64,000 bases of DNA from Odoribacter sp. AF15-53 (GCF_003479425.1 NZ_QUHC01000006.1:220425-284424); one strand, 5' to 3'. Positions 9,073 to 18,571 are shown, counted from the first letter of the stretch. A program made the numbers and translations. Notes: generated from the sequence alone by a model not told the origin.

Positions 9073-10593
9073 TCACTTTTTTATATTCCTGATATTCTCT
9101 TTCAGGTTTTGCAGATTTGACCATTTTACCCAAGCCCCTTTCAAATTAACCAATTCCTCTTGCTCGTAAAAATGCCACCAATACAACAAAAACGGATAGC
9201 TAGCTAAAATACCACATTTTATCACGATCCCGATCCACATATTAACCCCGTTCACCATGATCCCGGCCAAATACAAGACCGTACCCACGACCAGTACTTT
9301 CCCCACTTTCGACAATTCATAAGGAATCGGGTAATAACGTTGCGCGTACACATAGCAGGCAAACCATGCGACGAATTGCACTAATGTAGTCGCTAATGCC
9401 GCTCCATACATTCCCATCACGGGGACAAGAATCATGTTTAATACAAAATTCAAAATAGTAATACTAACGATAACATAACTGATGATTTTCGTTTTTTTGG
9501 TCACCTGTAATCCTATCAAGCAACATTCACGCATCATACCAAAGAATATTGCGTATGTTATAAAAGGAATGACATAAAGAGCGTTGATATAATCCGGATT
9601 CGTAGTAACCAAAATAATCCCTTCACGAGAAAATAAATTCAATCCTAACGCGCAAAACATCAGTCCGAAAGAGAAATAAGTCAACACTTTGGCATAAAAT
9701 CGTTTGTTATCAGGATCATTCATTTTTTTCATCAACAGTGGTGTTAACGCCAACTGCACCGAAGTAACAACAAATACTTTTAACGTGTTCCCGACTTTAT
9801 ACCCCAAACTATAAAAACCGACTTCATCCAATCCCTGAAAACTTTTAATAAAATAGCGATCGAAGACCGTCAACAAATTCCCGATAATAGCCGAAAAGAT
9901 CAACGGGTAACTATAGGTCAGCAACTGCACGGTACAGGCTCTATCCACATGTAAAGAACTATTCCGGATAATTAAAGGTAACAGTATGATTAATTGCACG
10001 GCAACACCTATTAACTGGGCCTCGTATATTCCCCAAATTCCCCGTTCTAAAGAAACCGTAAAATAAACCGTCAAGACCAAAGTAACCAAAAGCCGGGTAA
10101 TGTTGGATAAAGAATAAAAAAGAGGTTTGCTCTTCAATCGTAACAAATTTTGGGGTAACTCGATTAAAGCGGCCAATATAGAATAAAGAATAAGCAACTG
10201 CAAAATGTAGGGCACCCGACTTGCCATCGTGTATTCCTCGCCGTACAAGATTAACGCGGAAAGCCCGTCCACGTTGAACCAGAGCAATCCTCCCACGAAA
10301 ATGGAAGTTGCAAAGGTAAACAACAAGGTCGTGAAAAAAATAGACTTTTGCCTGTCCTTGTATTCATCATCCCAATACCACCTGATCAACCCGGAAAACA
10401 AGGATAATCCCATCACGGCAATGATGATCTGAGAGGTTACTTCCAACAATCCCATTAAACCGTAATCAGCGGGAGAGAAATATTTTTCATCCGTGTACAA
10501 AGGAATTAAAACAAACCCGACAAGTTTCACGGCAATATTTCCCATGCCGTAAAGAATCGAATCTTTGACTACTTGTCTAATATCCTTAAACAT
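9073..10593 (-). CDS. Polysaccharide flippase (Wzx-like, MOP superfamily)
   Basis: A 506-residue integral membrane protein with about 14 hydrophobic segments and no soluble domain, as expected for Wzx/RfbX-type O-unit flippases. The N-terminus (SILYGMGNIAVKLVGFVLIP) is typical of the family. A central FDRYFIKSFQGLDEVGFYSL motif occurs in many polysaccharide exporters. It would move undecaprenyl-linked repeat units across the inner membrane. The start overlaps the upstream GT4 gene by eight bases, so translation is probably coupled. Only one flippase is seen in the window. No Wzy is obvious nearby; the O-antigen-ligase-like protein lies 50 kb away and need not belong to this pathway. Confidence 0.9.
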   Translation of the reverse strand: MFKDIRQVVKDSILYGMGNIAVKLVGFVLIPLYTDEKYFSPADYGLMGLLEVTSQIIIAVMGLSLFSGLIRWYWDDEYKDRQKSIFFTTLLFTFATSIFVGGLLWFNVDGLSALILYGEEYTMASRVPYILQLLILYSILAALIELPQNLLRLKSKPLFYSLSNITRLLVTLVLTVYFTVSLERGIWGIYEAQLIGVAVQLIILLPLIIRNSSLHVDRACTVQLLTYSYPLIFSAIIGNLLTVFDRYFIKSFQGLDEVGFYSLGYKVGNTLKVFVVTSVQLALTPLLMKKMNDPDNKRFYAKVLTYFSFGLMFCALGLNLFSREGIILVTTNPDYINALYVIPFITYAIFFGMMRECCLIGLQVTKKTKIISYVIVSITILNFVLNMILVPVMGMYGAALATTLVQFVAWFACYVYAQRYYPIPYELSKVGKVLVVGTVLYLAGIMVNGVNMWIGIVIKCGILASYPFLLYWWHFYEQEELVNLKGAWVKWSNLQNLKENIRNIKK

Positions 10594-11710
10594 TTTTATT
10601 TGTTGACATTAATTTATACACAGAAATCATCTCCTCCACGTTTTTACCCCAATCATACAACGCACGTACTCGTTCTCTCCCGTTTTTCGCTAAAGAAAGT
10701 CTCAACTCCTCGTGATCAACCAAATTTTCCATCGCCTCCGAGGCTTGTTGGGGATCATCGCGTTTCACGATCAGCCCCGACTGGCCATGTTCCACGATTT
10801 CGGTAAAACCGGGAGCATCCGAGACTATCACGGGACATCCCGTTGCCATCGCTTCCACTACCGCCACTCCAAAACTTTCTATACGAGAAAGAGCCACAAA
10901 GATATCAAATTGATTGATGACTTCGGGTAATTTATCATTGGCAATACGCCCCATAAAAGATATTTCCTTAGAAAGTCCCAAATCAGCCGCTTGTCGTTCC
11001 AGTTGTTCCCGTTCCTTTCCTTCTCCCACAATCCGCAAAGAAATAGACAGCTCCGGGCGACGAGCCCGCAAAAGAGCAAAAGCATCAATCAACGTGTCGA
11101 TACCGTAACCATGCGACAGAGTTTTTACAATACCAAAAACAACGTGATTCTTTTGCTTTACTACAGGCAATGGTTTAAACAATGACATATCGACCCCGAA
11201 AGGAGTTACGAACAACCATTCTTTATCGGTATACTTGAAAACCTCTTTTGCCATTACGTGGCTTGTCGATAATATACAATCCGCCTTACGCAACACGTAA
11301 CGAATCACACGTGCCCGGCTTCCTGACCATTTCGGGTAATCGTAAACATCCGTTCCCCAAGCCGAAACAATCAACGGATGAAATCCCGACAACGCCCCGA
11401 ACAAACCGTTATCCGAGAGGTAATGCGCGTGAACGATATCCGGCTGAAATGACTGGATAGACGCCTTGATATCTTTCAATAACGTCCGATAATAAGTCAA
11501 CAATTTAATTGGAAAAAAATTCCTTATCCCTTTGAGTTCCCGTTGTTTCGTGAAAGATTTGATCTGCACGTTATTCATGTCCTGATAATATCCATTATCT
11601 TTATACGGTCGGAAACTATATAACATAACCACCACTCCCCGTTCCGCAAGAGCCTTCACCCACCTTTGCGTATGTACCGCGTTCGGGTTTGATAACATGA
11701 ATATTCTCAT
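10586..11710 (-). CDS. Glycosyltransferase family 4 (GT-B fold)
   Basis: A GT4 enzyme of about 374 residues. The internal methionine start MRIFMLSNPNAVHTQRWVKA is preferred to an upstream ATG at 11731, because GT4 enzymes start directly with the first beta strand. Seen are DIVHAHYLSDNGL near residue 95, the donor-domain FGIVKTLSHGYGID near 195, and the ESFGVAVVEAMATGCPVI motif near 280, which has the E-x7-E arrangement that binds the nucleotide sugar. This gene heads the minus-strand trio GT4-flippase-deacetylase. The 111-base gap to the divergent YfhO gene should carry both promoters. The specific sugar is unknown. Confidence 0.92.
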   Translation of the reverse strand: MRIFMLSNPNAVHTQRWVKALAERGVVVMLYSFRPYKDNGYYQDMNNVQIKSFTKQRELKGIRNFFPIKLLTYYRTLLKDIKASIQSFQPDIVHAHYLSDNGLFGALSGFHPLIVSAWGTDVYDYPKWSGSRARVIRYVLRKADCILSTSHVMAKEVFKYTDKEWLFVTPFGVDMSLFKPLPVVKQKNHVVFGIVKTLSHGYGIDTLIDAFALLRARRPELSISLRIVGEGKEREQLERQAADLGLSKEISFMGRIANDKLPEVINQFDIFVALSRIESFGVAVVEAMATGCPVIVSDAPGFTEIVEHGQSGLIVKRDDPQQASEAMENLVDHEELRLSLAKNGRERVRALYDWGKNVEEMISVYKLMSTNKNV

Positions 11711-11779
11711 AACACAATTCTTGATAAACAAAAATAGTAATTATTCGCCACGTATTAAAGGTTTAAATATTATATTTTT

Positions 11780-11787
11780 TATTTTTG
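11780..11787 (+). promoter_or_regulatory. Candidate -7 promoter element for the YfhO gene
   Basis: TATTTTTG fits TAnnTTTG and lies 34 bases before the start codon in a strongly AT-rich divergent gap. No clear -33 element is seen, so support is moderate. Confidence 0.4.
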
Positions 11788-11821
11788 TCGGTGATTTATT
11801 TACCATGTAAAACAGATTCTA

Positions 11822-14296
11822 ATGAAACAATTAAACCTGAAAGCATATTATCCGCATATTTTCGCAATCATTCTATTCGTTATTATCGGGTATGTCTACT
11901 TTTCCCCGGTATTGGAAGGTAAAATCGTAAACCAGTCGGATATATCTTCTTACGTGGGTGCCGCAAAGGAAACAAATGATTATCGAGCCGCGCATAATGG
12001 AGAAGAACCACTTTGGACGAACTCCATGTTCAGTGGAATGCCTACCACGATGATCGGGACCAGTTATAAAGGGAATTTCTTAAAAACCGTTTATAATCAA
12101 TTATTCTGGGGACCCAGGCCGGCAAGTTATTTGATTTTAGGTCTCGTTTGCTTCTATCTCTTGCTGTTGGCCTTCGGTGTTAATCCCTGGCTATCCATTC
12201 TAGGTGCGTTGATTTTTGGTTTTTGTTCGTACAATTTCCAGATTATTCAAGTAGGCCATAACGCCAAAATGGTGGCTATTGCATTCATGCCCGCCGTTCT
12301 CGCTGCCGCCGTTTACGCCTTTCGAAAAAACCGATGGCTCGGAGCCGTACTTTTTGGTATAGCGCTCGCCTTCGAGATCATGGCAAATCACCCGCAGATC
12401 ACGTTTTACCTGGCTTTTATCATTCTCTTCTATGGTATCGCCCAACTATATAAAGCCATTAAAGCGAAAGCTCTTCCGGCATTTTTCAAAACGGCCATTT
12501 TACTCGTGGTGGCTTCCGGTTTCGCTGCCGCCACCAATGTAAATTACTTGTGGCCAACGTGGGAATATGGGAAATACACGATGCGAGGCGGTTCGGAATT
12601 GACCATGAACCAAGATCAACAAACCAAAGGCGGCCTGGACAAACAGTACGCGACAGCATGGAGTTACGGAATCGACGAAACATTTAACTTGTTAATCCCT
12701 AACTTTAAAGGAGGTGCTTCTGCCGGTGCTTTGAGCAAAAACTCCGAAACCTATAAGTTCTTGAAAAGTGCGGGAGCCCAAAATGCGGATCAGATGATCA
12801 AACAGATGCCCTTGTACTGGGGTCCCCAGGCATTTACCGCCGGACCGATGTACATGGGTGCAATTGCCATTTTCTTGTTCGTACTAGGGCTAGTTCTGAT
12901 CAAAGGCCCCATGAAATGGTGGATCGTGGGAATATCCGTGCTGGCTTTATTCCTCGGTTGGGGACGTCATTTCATGGCATTGTCCAGCTTTTTTTATGAT
13001 TACATTCCCCTGTACAACAAATTCAGGGTGCCGTCCATGATGCTGGTGGTCTTGCAAGTCACGATCCCATTGTTAGGTATATACACGCTGAATAAAATTC
13101 TGAACGGTTGTTTCGAACGGAAAGTTCTTGTCAAAGGACTAAAAATATCTATCGGGATCACAGCCGGAATCTGCGCCGTATTCGCTTTAATTCCCGGTTT
13201 GGCAGGTAATTTCTCTGCACCCGTTGATACCCAAGCTGAATGGTTGCAACAATACCTACCCGCGGAACGGGAATCCTTACTCCGCACGGATGCCTTCCGT
13301 TCTCTGGCTTTTATCCTTCTGGCAGGAGTCGTTATCTGGGCATGGGTCATCCAAAAATTGAAAGTAACGCAATTCGCTATTATCATGGGGTTACTTATTC
13401 TTGCCGACATGTGGACGGTGGACAAGCGTTATCTGAATAACGATCATTTCGTCACCCAAAGGGAATTCAATAATCAATACAAGCTTCGTCCTGCCGATAA
13501 AGCCATTTTAACAGACAAAGATCCCAATTACCGGGTACTGGATTTAACCGTGGACGTGTTCAACGATTCACATACCAGCTATTTCCATAAAACCATCGGG
13601 GGATACAGCGCGGGAAAATTGCAACGCTATCAGGATATAATTGACTATTTTATCATTCCCGAAATACAAAGTCTGGGAAATGATATCAAGCAGTCCCCGA
13701 CGCTTTCCTCCATCGAAGAAAGCCTGTCCAGACAGAAAGCATTAAATATGTTGAATGCCAAATACATCATTATCGATCCGAACAGCGCCCCCATCAATAA
13801 TCGTTTTGTTTACGGAAATGCGTGGTTTGTGAAAGATTACGAGCTTGTGAATACCCCGGACGACGAAATCATCACGCTGAAACAAATCGACCCGAAAGAA
13901 TCTGCCGTGATTAACAAGGAATTCCAATCCATCATTCAGGACAAAGGTTTTAACTTCGACGAGAACGCGACCATTCAGTTAACATCTTATGCCCCGAACA
14001 AATTAGAATACAAGACATCAGCAGCAGATGAACAACTGGCCGTCTTCAGTGAAGTATATTATCCCAAAGGATGGAATGTTTACGTTGACGGTAAACCGAG
14101 TGAACTCTTCAGGGCCGATTATATCCTGCGGGCCATGATCGTACCCGCCGGAGAACACGTCATCACATTCGAGTTTAAACCGCAATCCTATTTCATGGGA
14201 GCCAAAATATCTGCGATAAGCTCCGGTATTCTCCTGTTGGCCTTGTTAGGTTGTATTGTATTTTACATCATTCGGTATTACAAGAAAAAAGATTGA
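11822..14296 (+). CDS. YfhO-family large membrane protein (GT-C-like)
   Basis: An 824-residue polytopic membrane protein. Hydrophobic helices are spread over residues 10-560, then comes a mostly soluble, presumably extracytoplasmic segment (about 575-790), and a last helix lies near 800-820, before a KKKD tail. Early GLVCFYLLLLAFGVNPWLS and GHNAKMVAIAFMPAVL segments are typical of the YfhO family. In Gram-positive bacteria YfhO takes part in glycosylating lipoteichoic acid with a lipid-linked donor. In Bacteroidota the family is common but uncharacterised. A role in transferring a sugar from a polyprenyl carrier to a surface glycan is an inference that fits the neighbouring polysaccharide genes. 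It is a single gene, followed by about 300 bases without a recognised gene. Confidence 0.85.
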   Translation: MKQLNLKAYYPHIFAIILFVIIGYVYFSPVLEGKIVNQSDISSYVGAAKETNDYRAAHNGEEPLWTNSMFSGMPTTMIGTSYKGNFLKTVYNQLFWGPRPASYLILGLVCFYLLLLAFGVNPWLSILGALIFGFCSYNFQIIQVGHNAKMVAIAFMPAVLAAAVYAFRKNRWLGAVLFGIALAFEIMANHPQITFYLAFIILFYGIAQLYKAIKAKALPAFFKTAILLVVASGFAAATNVNYLWPTWEYGKYTMRGGSELTMNQDQQTKGGLDKQYATAWSYGIDETFNLLIPNFKGGASAGALSKNSETYKFLKSAGAQNADQMIKQMPLYWGPQAFTAGPMYMGAIAIFLFVLGLVLIKGPMKWWIVGISVLALFLGWGRHFMALSSFFYDYIPLYNKFRVPSMMLVVLQVTIPLLGIYTLNKILNGCFERKVLVKGLKISIGITAGICAVFALIPGLAGNFSAPVDTQAEWLQQYLPAERESLLRTDAFRSLAFILLAGVVIWAWVIQKLKVTQFAIIMGLLILADMWTVDKRYLNNDHFVTQREFNNQYKLRPADKAILTDKDPNYRVLDLTVDVFNDSHTSYFHKTIGGYSAGKLQRYQDIIDYFIIPEIQSLGNDIKQSPTLSSIEESLSRQKALNMLNAKYIIIDPNSAPINNRFVYGNAWFVKDYELVNTPDDEIITLKQIDPKESAVINKEFQSIIQDKGFNFDENATIQLTSYAPNKLEYKTSAADEQLAVFSEVYYPKGWNVYVDGKPSELFRADYILRAMIVPAGEHVITFEFKPQSYFMGAKISAISSGILLLALLGCIVFYIIRYYKKKD

Positions 14297-14405
14297 TGAT
14301 CTAGAAAAACGAAACATGTTTAAAATAAATGATAAATTGAGAGGTATCGACTAACTTCCAAGAACGCAAGTTGTGACCTTGAACAAAGAAAGAGTTCGAA
14401 ATCTT

Positions 14406-14426
14406 GATATCACAAATTGTGATATC
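14406..14426. repeat. 21-bp perfect palindrome in an intergenic gap
   Basis: Half-sites GATATCACAA and TTGTGATATC flank one central A. It stands in the middle of the gap 14297-14593 between the YfhO gene and the PCMD-like lipoprotein gene. The rest of that gap is AT-rich, with no open frame of note. The form is that of an operator for a dimeric regulator; a hairpin in RNA is also possible, but no T-run follows. Confidence 0.6.
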
Positions 14427-14593
14427 ATTCAAGGATGGAAAGAACTGCGAGACAAGTAAATATCATGAAGATATGCGTGAAAATGATTATAGTAATAAGT
14501 AAATTTAAGTTCAGTTAATAACCCAAAGCCCCTTTTTCCCGTAATTACATAGATGGCATGAAAATTGCTGAATATTACAAAAACTTAATTTAT

Positions 14594-15955
14594 ATGAGAA
14601 AACATTATTGGATGCTTTTACTTGGATTAGGACTATTGAGTTCATGCGAAAAAGTAAAAGATTTAAGTGATGAAGCTAGTATCGAACGCTTCGAAATTAC
14701 ATCATATACACCCTCCACGGCTGAATTAGGTGATCTTTACCGTGATGACAAATTCATCACGATCCCTGTAGTTCCGGAAGATAATCTGTTCCCTTTAACA
14801 TGTCAAACTGTTTTAGAAACAAGTTCTAGCACTCATAAAATCCTCGGAAATTACGAAAAAGGACAAGATATCGTATTTAACGGGGGTGAATCAACCATTA
14901 ATTTCTTTTTAATAGCAGAAAGCGGATTCGTTCATCCATACACGATTCGACTAGAGCCTATAGATACCGGTGCGGACATTACATATTTCAAGTTTACCGG
15001 ATCCGATAAAATGACTGTCGCGATAAATCCCTGGAACAAAACAGTCAATATTTCTGTTCTAGATCCAGGTTTCCCGATAACAATAGAACCTAACATTCAT
15101 CTATCCGAAAATGCTACTTACGATGGTTATACAGAGGGAGAATCCTTAACATTTAACGGTTACGATGATATTAAAAAAATCACGGTCGTTTCCGAAGACG
15201 GGCAAACTCGCCGGACATGGAATATACAATTCACCGGACTAATACAAATCCCTAATTCTGATTTTGAATTATGGGGTAAATTTGGAAATGAAATCAACTT
15301 GAATGTCGAAACAATAGACCCAACTCCAGGATATGGTAAAGGTTGGGCTACAGCAAATAATACTTTCGTGAAAGGCACCTTACCCGTTGAACACAACGGG
15401 GGATATGCCGCCAAGATGACGACAAATGAACAGAATGCCCTTATTTTCGGAAAATTAATTGCAGCAGGAAGCATGTATACAGGATGTTTCAAATTTGATG
15501 TCGGCGCTCTTAACGATCCTCGCTCCATGACTCACTTTGGAATCCCGCATACCTTAAGAATCAAGTCTATTGAATTTGACGCAAGGTATGAACCTGGCCC
15601 ACAATTGAAACAAGCTGTTAAGAGTGGCTCAAAATACTCTATCGAAGATCGCGAAGGTGTGGATGTCGGCCAAGCCTTTGTTGAGTTGATCCGTTGGACA
15701 GGTACTGGAGAATTTGAATACCACGGAAGACCGGCAGACGGAGTTGAATTACTCGGAAGAGGGGAAATCCTTTTTGACGGTAAAGATTCAAAATACCGTA
15801 ATTGGGCACACTACAATCTTCCGGTTGAATACACTGACTATGAAAAAATTCCGACTCATATTGTCATTGTATTTAGCTCTAGCAAGAGTGGAGATATTTT
15901 CTTAGGAGCTCCTGGTAGTACAATGGAAGTCGATAATGTCAAATTGATTTATTAA
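14594..15955 (+). CDS. PCMD-like carbohydrate-binding surface lipoprotein
   Basis: The preferred start at 14594 gives about 453 residues starting MRKHYWMLLLGLGLLSSCEK, a clear lipoprotein signal with lipobox LSSC (Cys at about 18). An ATG 36 bases upstream would add a non-signal extension. Two Ig-like beta regions span about 30-220. The C-terminal third starts with IPNSDFELWG and has GKGWATANNTF, which resembles the 'putative carbohydrate metabolism domain' (PCMD) of Bacteroides lipoproteins. It should be anchored in the outer membrane. The following gene, 11 bases away, codes for a beta-barrel, so they are likely co-expressed. Base composition is visibly more AT-rich than upstream genes. The function is unproven; glycan binding is inferred from the domain only. 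Confidence 0.75.
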   Translation: MRKHYWMLLLGLGLLSSCEKVKDLSDEASIERFEITSYTPSTAELGDLYRDDKFITIPVVPEDNLFPLTCQTVLETSSSTHKILGNYEKGQDIVFNGGESTINFFLIAESGFVHPYTIRLEPIDTGADITYFKFTGSDKMTVAINPWNKTVNISVLDPGFPITIEPNIHLSENATYDGYTEGESLTFNGYDDIKKITVVSEDGQTRRTWNIQFTGLIQIPNSDFELWGKFGNEINLNVETIDPTPGYGKGWATANNTFVKGTLPVEHNGGYAAKMTTNEQNALIFGKLIAAGSMYTGCFKFDVGALNDPRSMTHFGIPHTLRIKSIEFDARYEPGPQLKQAVKSGSKYSIEDREGVDVGQAFVELIRWTGTGEFEYHGRPADGVELLGRGEILFDGKDSKYRNWAHYNLPVEYTDYEKIPTHIVIVFSSSKSGDIFLGAPGSTMEVDNVKLIY

Positions 15956-15966
15956 ATAACAGACAC

Positions 15967-16761
15967 ATGAAACATTACATCATATATATACTTGTATTTC
16001 TAATCTGTGGAGCTTTCGCTGCGCAAGGACAAGAAAATATAAAGAAAACAGACGATGTTGATTATCGTTTTGCATTGGGGGTTCAGTTAGGAACAGACAT
16101 TGGGGGAGCAGTTCCCTTTCCGTTCAAATATATACCTGAAACATTCAATCCTTACCCGAAATTGAATTTATCATTAGGAGCCAAATTATCCTTCCCGATT
16201 ACCTCTCAATGGTCTCTAGGAACCGAGTTCACGTACAAAACGATCACGATGAACGCCGATGCCAGAGTTGAGAATCAGCGTTATCAAGACAAAGACCTCG
16301 TTCAATACTTTTCCGGATCGGCTGAAATGCACATGGATTTTACCATGCTTGAAATTCCCGTGTATACCAAATACACGTTACGAAACGGGAAAGATCGACT
16401 TCTACTTGGCCCCTATTTCGCATGGGTAATGAAAAGTTCATTTGTGATTGATCCTAAAAAAGGATACATAGGGACTACCGGACCGGATAAAGTCGACTCG
16501 ATCATGCCGGAAGATATGGATGACATGGATTTTAACTCTTCCCTAGACTCTTGGGATTTAGGTATATTAATGGGATATGAGCGAAAACTTTCAACCCGTT
16601 TCGAACTTGGTCTAAGATTCTCATGGGGATTCAAGGATATATTCAAAAGCAATAACCAATATTTCGATTATAGCATGTTACACATGCGAGGAACTGTGGT
16701 TATCAGCTACAATTTATTTGATATCAAACCGCCCCGGTTCCCAAAATTTAGTAAAAGATAA
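15967..16761 (+). CDS. Outer-membrane beta-barrel protein (PorT/OmpA-like barrel)
   Basis: A 264-residue exported protein. The signal peptide MKHYIIYILVFLICGAFAAQG is followed by alternating amphipathic strands typical of small outer-membrane barrels: FALGVQLGTDIGG, SLGAKLSFPITSQWSLGTEF, MLEIPVYTKYTLR, LGILMGYERKLSTRFELGLRFSWG. The chain ends in basic residues after a last strand that includes MRGTVVISYNLF. It sits directly downstream of the PCMD-like lipoprotein and ends 25 bases before the repeat element. It may be a partner or transport pore for that lipoprotein, but small barrels are too general to assign a substrate. Confidence 0.8.
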   Translation: MKHYIIYILVFLICGAFAAQGQENIKKTDDVDYRFALGVQLGTDIGGAVPFPFKYIPETFNPYPKLNLSLGAKLSFPITSQWSLGTEFTYKTITMNADARVENQRYQDKDLVQYFSGSAEMHMDFTMLEIPVYTKYTLRNGKDRLLLGPYFAWVMKSSFVIDPKKGYIGTTGPDKVDSIMPEDMDDMDFNSSLDSWDLGILMGYERKLSTRFELGLRFSWGFKDIFKSNNQYFDYSMLHMRGTVVISYNLFDIKPPRFPKFSKR

Positions 16762-16801
16762 TTTAAATAAAAGAGAGACTAGGGGAAGCTAGTTTTATAT
16801 T

Positions 16802-16866
16802 AACGTCAGTTCGATGAAATTTACTTGATTAATTTATCAGTAAACCGACTTCATCGAACTGACGTT
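16802..16866. repeat. 17-bp perfect inverted repeat (hairpin) at the left end of the element
   Basis: AACGTCAGTTCGATGAA at 16802-16818 is exactly inverted at 16850-16866, with 31 bases between. It could form a long stem in RNA just downstream of the beta-barrel gene. There is no run of T after it, so a simple intrinsic terminator is not the best reading. The same core recurs with one change at the far right end. Confidence 0.75.
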
Positions 16867-16984
16867 CAACTTTTATAGGAGAAAATACATCTGTAAATCA
16901 GCATAAAAACAGGTAATTACCATGGAGAGTTACTATTTTATTAGATCATTAATAGTTAATCACTACTTATTAAGTACCGTCATG

Positions 16985-17028
16985 AACCCTATACGAACCC
17001 TATAGTAACCCTATATGAACCCTATTAT
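16985..17028. repeat. Four tandem 11-bp direct repeats
   Basis: The hexamer AACCCT starts at 16985, 16996, 17007 and 17018, exactly 11 bases apart. Consensus of the unit is AACCCTATAnn. Spacing close to one helical turn resembles iteron or response-regulator arrays, but it may also be plain repeat expansion inside the non-coding element. Confidence 0.7.
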
Positions 17029-17296
17029 AATAAGGTTTGTAAAAGCTTCATATAAGATTTCTAAAAGATTATTATCACTATTAACCAGTAACTCATCAAG
17101 AATTCATGATGCAATCACGTATTACATCAATAAGGAATCTCCTGTAATGATGTATATACAATTAATTAAGGATTATAAATGTTATAATTGAAATGAATAA
17201 ATCAACTACTTTTATCGCTATTTATCAATAAATAAAATAGATACGTTTCATCGGACTGACGTTATATTAATTAGCTTGTTAGACATCCCCCTTTTT

Positions 17297-18553
17297 TTAT
17301 TGCATCAACTTTTCCGTCGTGTCTACCAACTTATACAACTTATCCGACCGTCGTAATTTAGTTTCGCAAGGCATGGAAAACACGGCACCTTTCTCGATCT
17401 GCTCCACGGGTTCCATTTCCAACCGTAATTCGGGAACGATCATCTGGACCACCCCGGTATTCGGGCCGACAATCATTACCTCGTCACCCACTTTCAAATC
17501 ATAGGACTCCAATTTAAACTCCCCGACTTGCAATTTACCGAAATAATTGGTCACTTTACCGATACATATTTTCTTCTTCGTGGCTTTCGAACCATACACC
17601 TCGCTCCATTCGCCCAAACGTTGCCCCAAATAATAACCATCCCAAAAGCCCCGATTAAACACGGTGGACAGGCGTTTTTTCCAGTCCGCGATCTTCTCTG
17701 CCCCGTAACTTCCGTCAAGATATGCTTCCAAAGCTTCACTGTAACATTCACAGACTGCCTTCACGTATTCGGCCGGACGGGCACGCCCCTCGATCTTAAA
17801 CACCCGCACTCCCGCATCAATCATTTTATTAATAAACCCGATCGTGCATAAATCCTTGGGCGACATGATATACTTCCCATCCACTTCCAACTCGATATCG
17901 CTCTCAGTATCTTTCACCGTGTAAGAACGTCGGCATATCTGGTAACAAGCGCCTCGGTTGGCCGAAGCGTTCATTTCGTGAAGACTCAAATAACATTTCC
18001 CGGAAACCGCCATACACAACGCCCCATGAGCAAACATTTCAATCTGTATCAATTCTCCCTTGGGGCCACGCAAATCATTTTCAACAATTTGACGATGAAT
18101 CGTCATCACCTGATCCATATCCAACTCGCGAGCCAATACCACGACATCGGCAAATTGGGCATAAAACTTCACCGCCTCATAATTCGTGATATTACATTGC
18201 GTACTGATATGCACCTCAACCCCGACAGACCGGGCGTACAAGATTGCTGAAATATCCGAAGCGATAATTGCCGAAACACCCGCTTCCTTGGCACAATCAA
18301 TAACCTGATGCATCTTCTGCAACTCGGTATTATATATAATCGTGTTCACCGTGAGATAGGTCTTCACGTCACAAGCACTACAACGCTCCACGATATTCCG
18401 CAGATCGTCCAACGTGAAATTAGCCGACGAACGGGAGCGCATATTCAATCCTTCCACCCCAAAATAAACAGAGTTCGCCCCTGCTTGTAATGCAGCCTCC
18501 AAAGACTCATAAGAACCTACCGGAGCCATCACCTCAAAATCTTTCCTTTTCAT
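17297..18553 (-). CDS. Peptidase U32-family protein (RNA hydroxylation type)
   Basis: A 418-residue U32-family protein. The N-terminus has MAPVGSYESLEAALQAGANSVYFG, the family's TIM-barrel start. The signature EMFAHGALCMAVSGKC lies at 172-187, with further cysteines at 203 and 207, so four cysteines (180, 187, 203, 207) can hold an iron-sulfur cluster. In E. coli, U32 members with this pattern (TrhP/YegQ, RlhA/YdcP) are needed for hydroxylation of tRNA U34 or 23S rRNA, using prephenate; the 'collagenase' label is historical. Length and the short C-terminal beta domain fit the TrhP type better, but this is not certain. It is a single gene with its own promoter-like site, and the repeat element lies directly downstream. 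Confidence 0.9.
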   Translation of the reverse strand: MKRKDFEVMAPVGSYESLEAALQAGANSVYFGVEGLNMRSRSSANFTLDDLRNIVERCSACDVKTYLTVNTIIYNTELQKMHQVIDCAKEAGVSAIIASDISAILYARSVGVEVHISTQCNITNYEAVKFYAQFADVVVLARELDMDQVMTIHRQIVENDLRGPKGELIQIEMFAHGALCMAVSGKCYLSLHEMNASANRGACYQICRRSYTVKDTESDIELEVDGKYIMSPKDLCTIGFINKMIDAGVRVFKIEGRARPAEYVKAVCECYSEALEAYLDGSYGAEKIADWKKRLSTVFNRGFWDGYYLGQRLGEWSEVYGSKATKKKICIGKVTNYFGKLQVGEFKLESYDLKVGDEVMIVGPNTGVVQMIVPELRLEMEPVEQIEKGAVFSMPCETKLRRSDKLYKLVDTTEKLMQ

Positions 18554-18571
18554 ATCGTTTCTTTAAGCAGA

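Larger units (their letters stand above)
16786..17277. mobile_element. Candidate MITE-like element with inverted-repeat ends
   Basis: The left end (16786-16819) starts AAGCTA and carries AACGTCAGTTCGATGAAA. The right end (17246-17277), read on the other strand, starts AAGCTAATTAATAT and carries AACGTCAGTCCGATGAAA. The two align over about 32 bases with a two-base gap and a few mismatches. The 492 bases between hold no credible gene. A third copy of the core motif and 11-bp tandem repeats lie inside. No target-site duplication is evident. This fits a non-autonomous transposable element or an old insertion-sequence relic. It fills most of the 535-base gap between the barrel gene and the U32 gene. 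Confidence 0.5.

Noticed and set aside
14297..14557. GTTCGAAAT segment considered as a tRNA T-arm
   Set aside because: No cloverleaf partner stems or CCA end can be drawn around it.
16985..17028. Short tandem repeats considered as a CRISPR array
   Set aside because: The units are 11 bp with no unique spacers and no cas genes are near.
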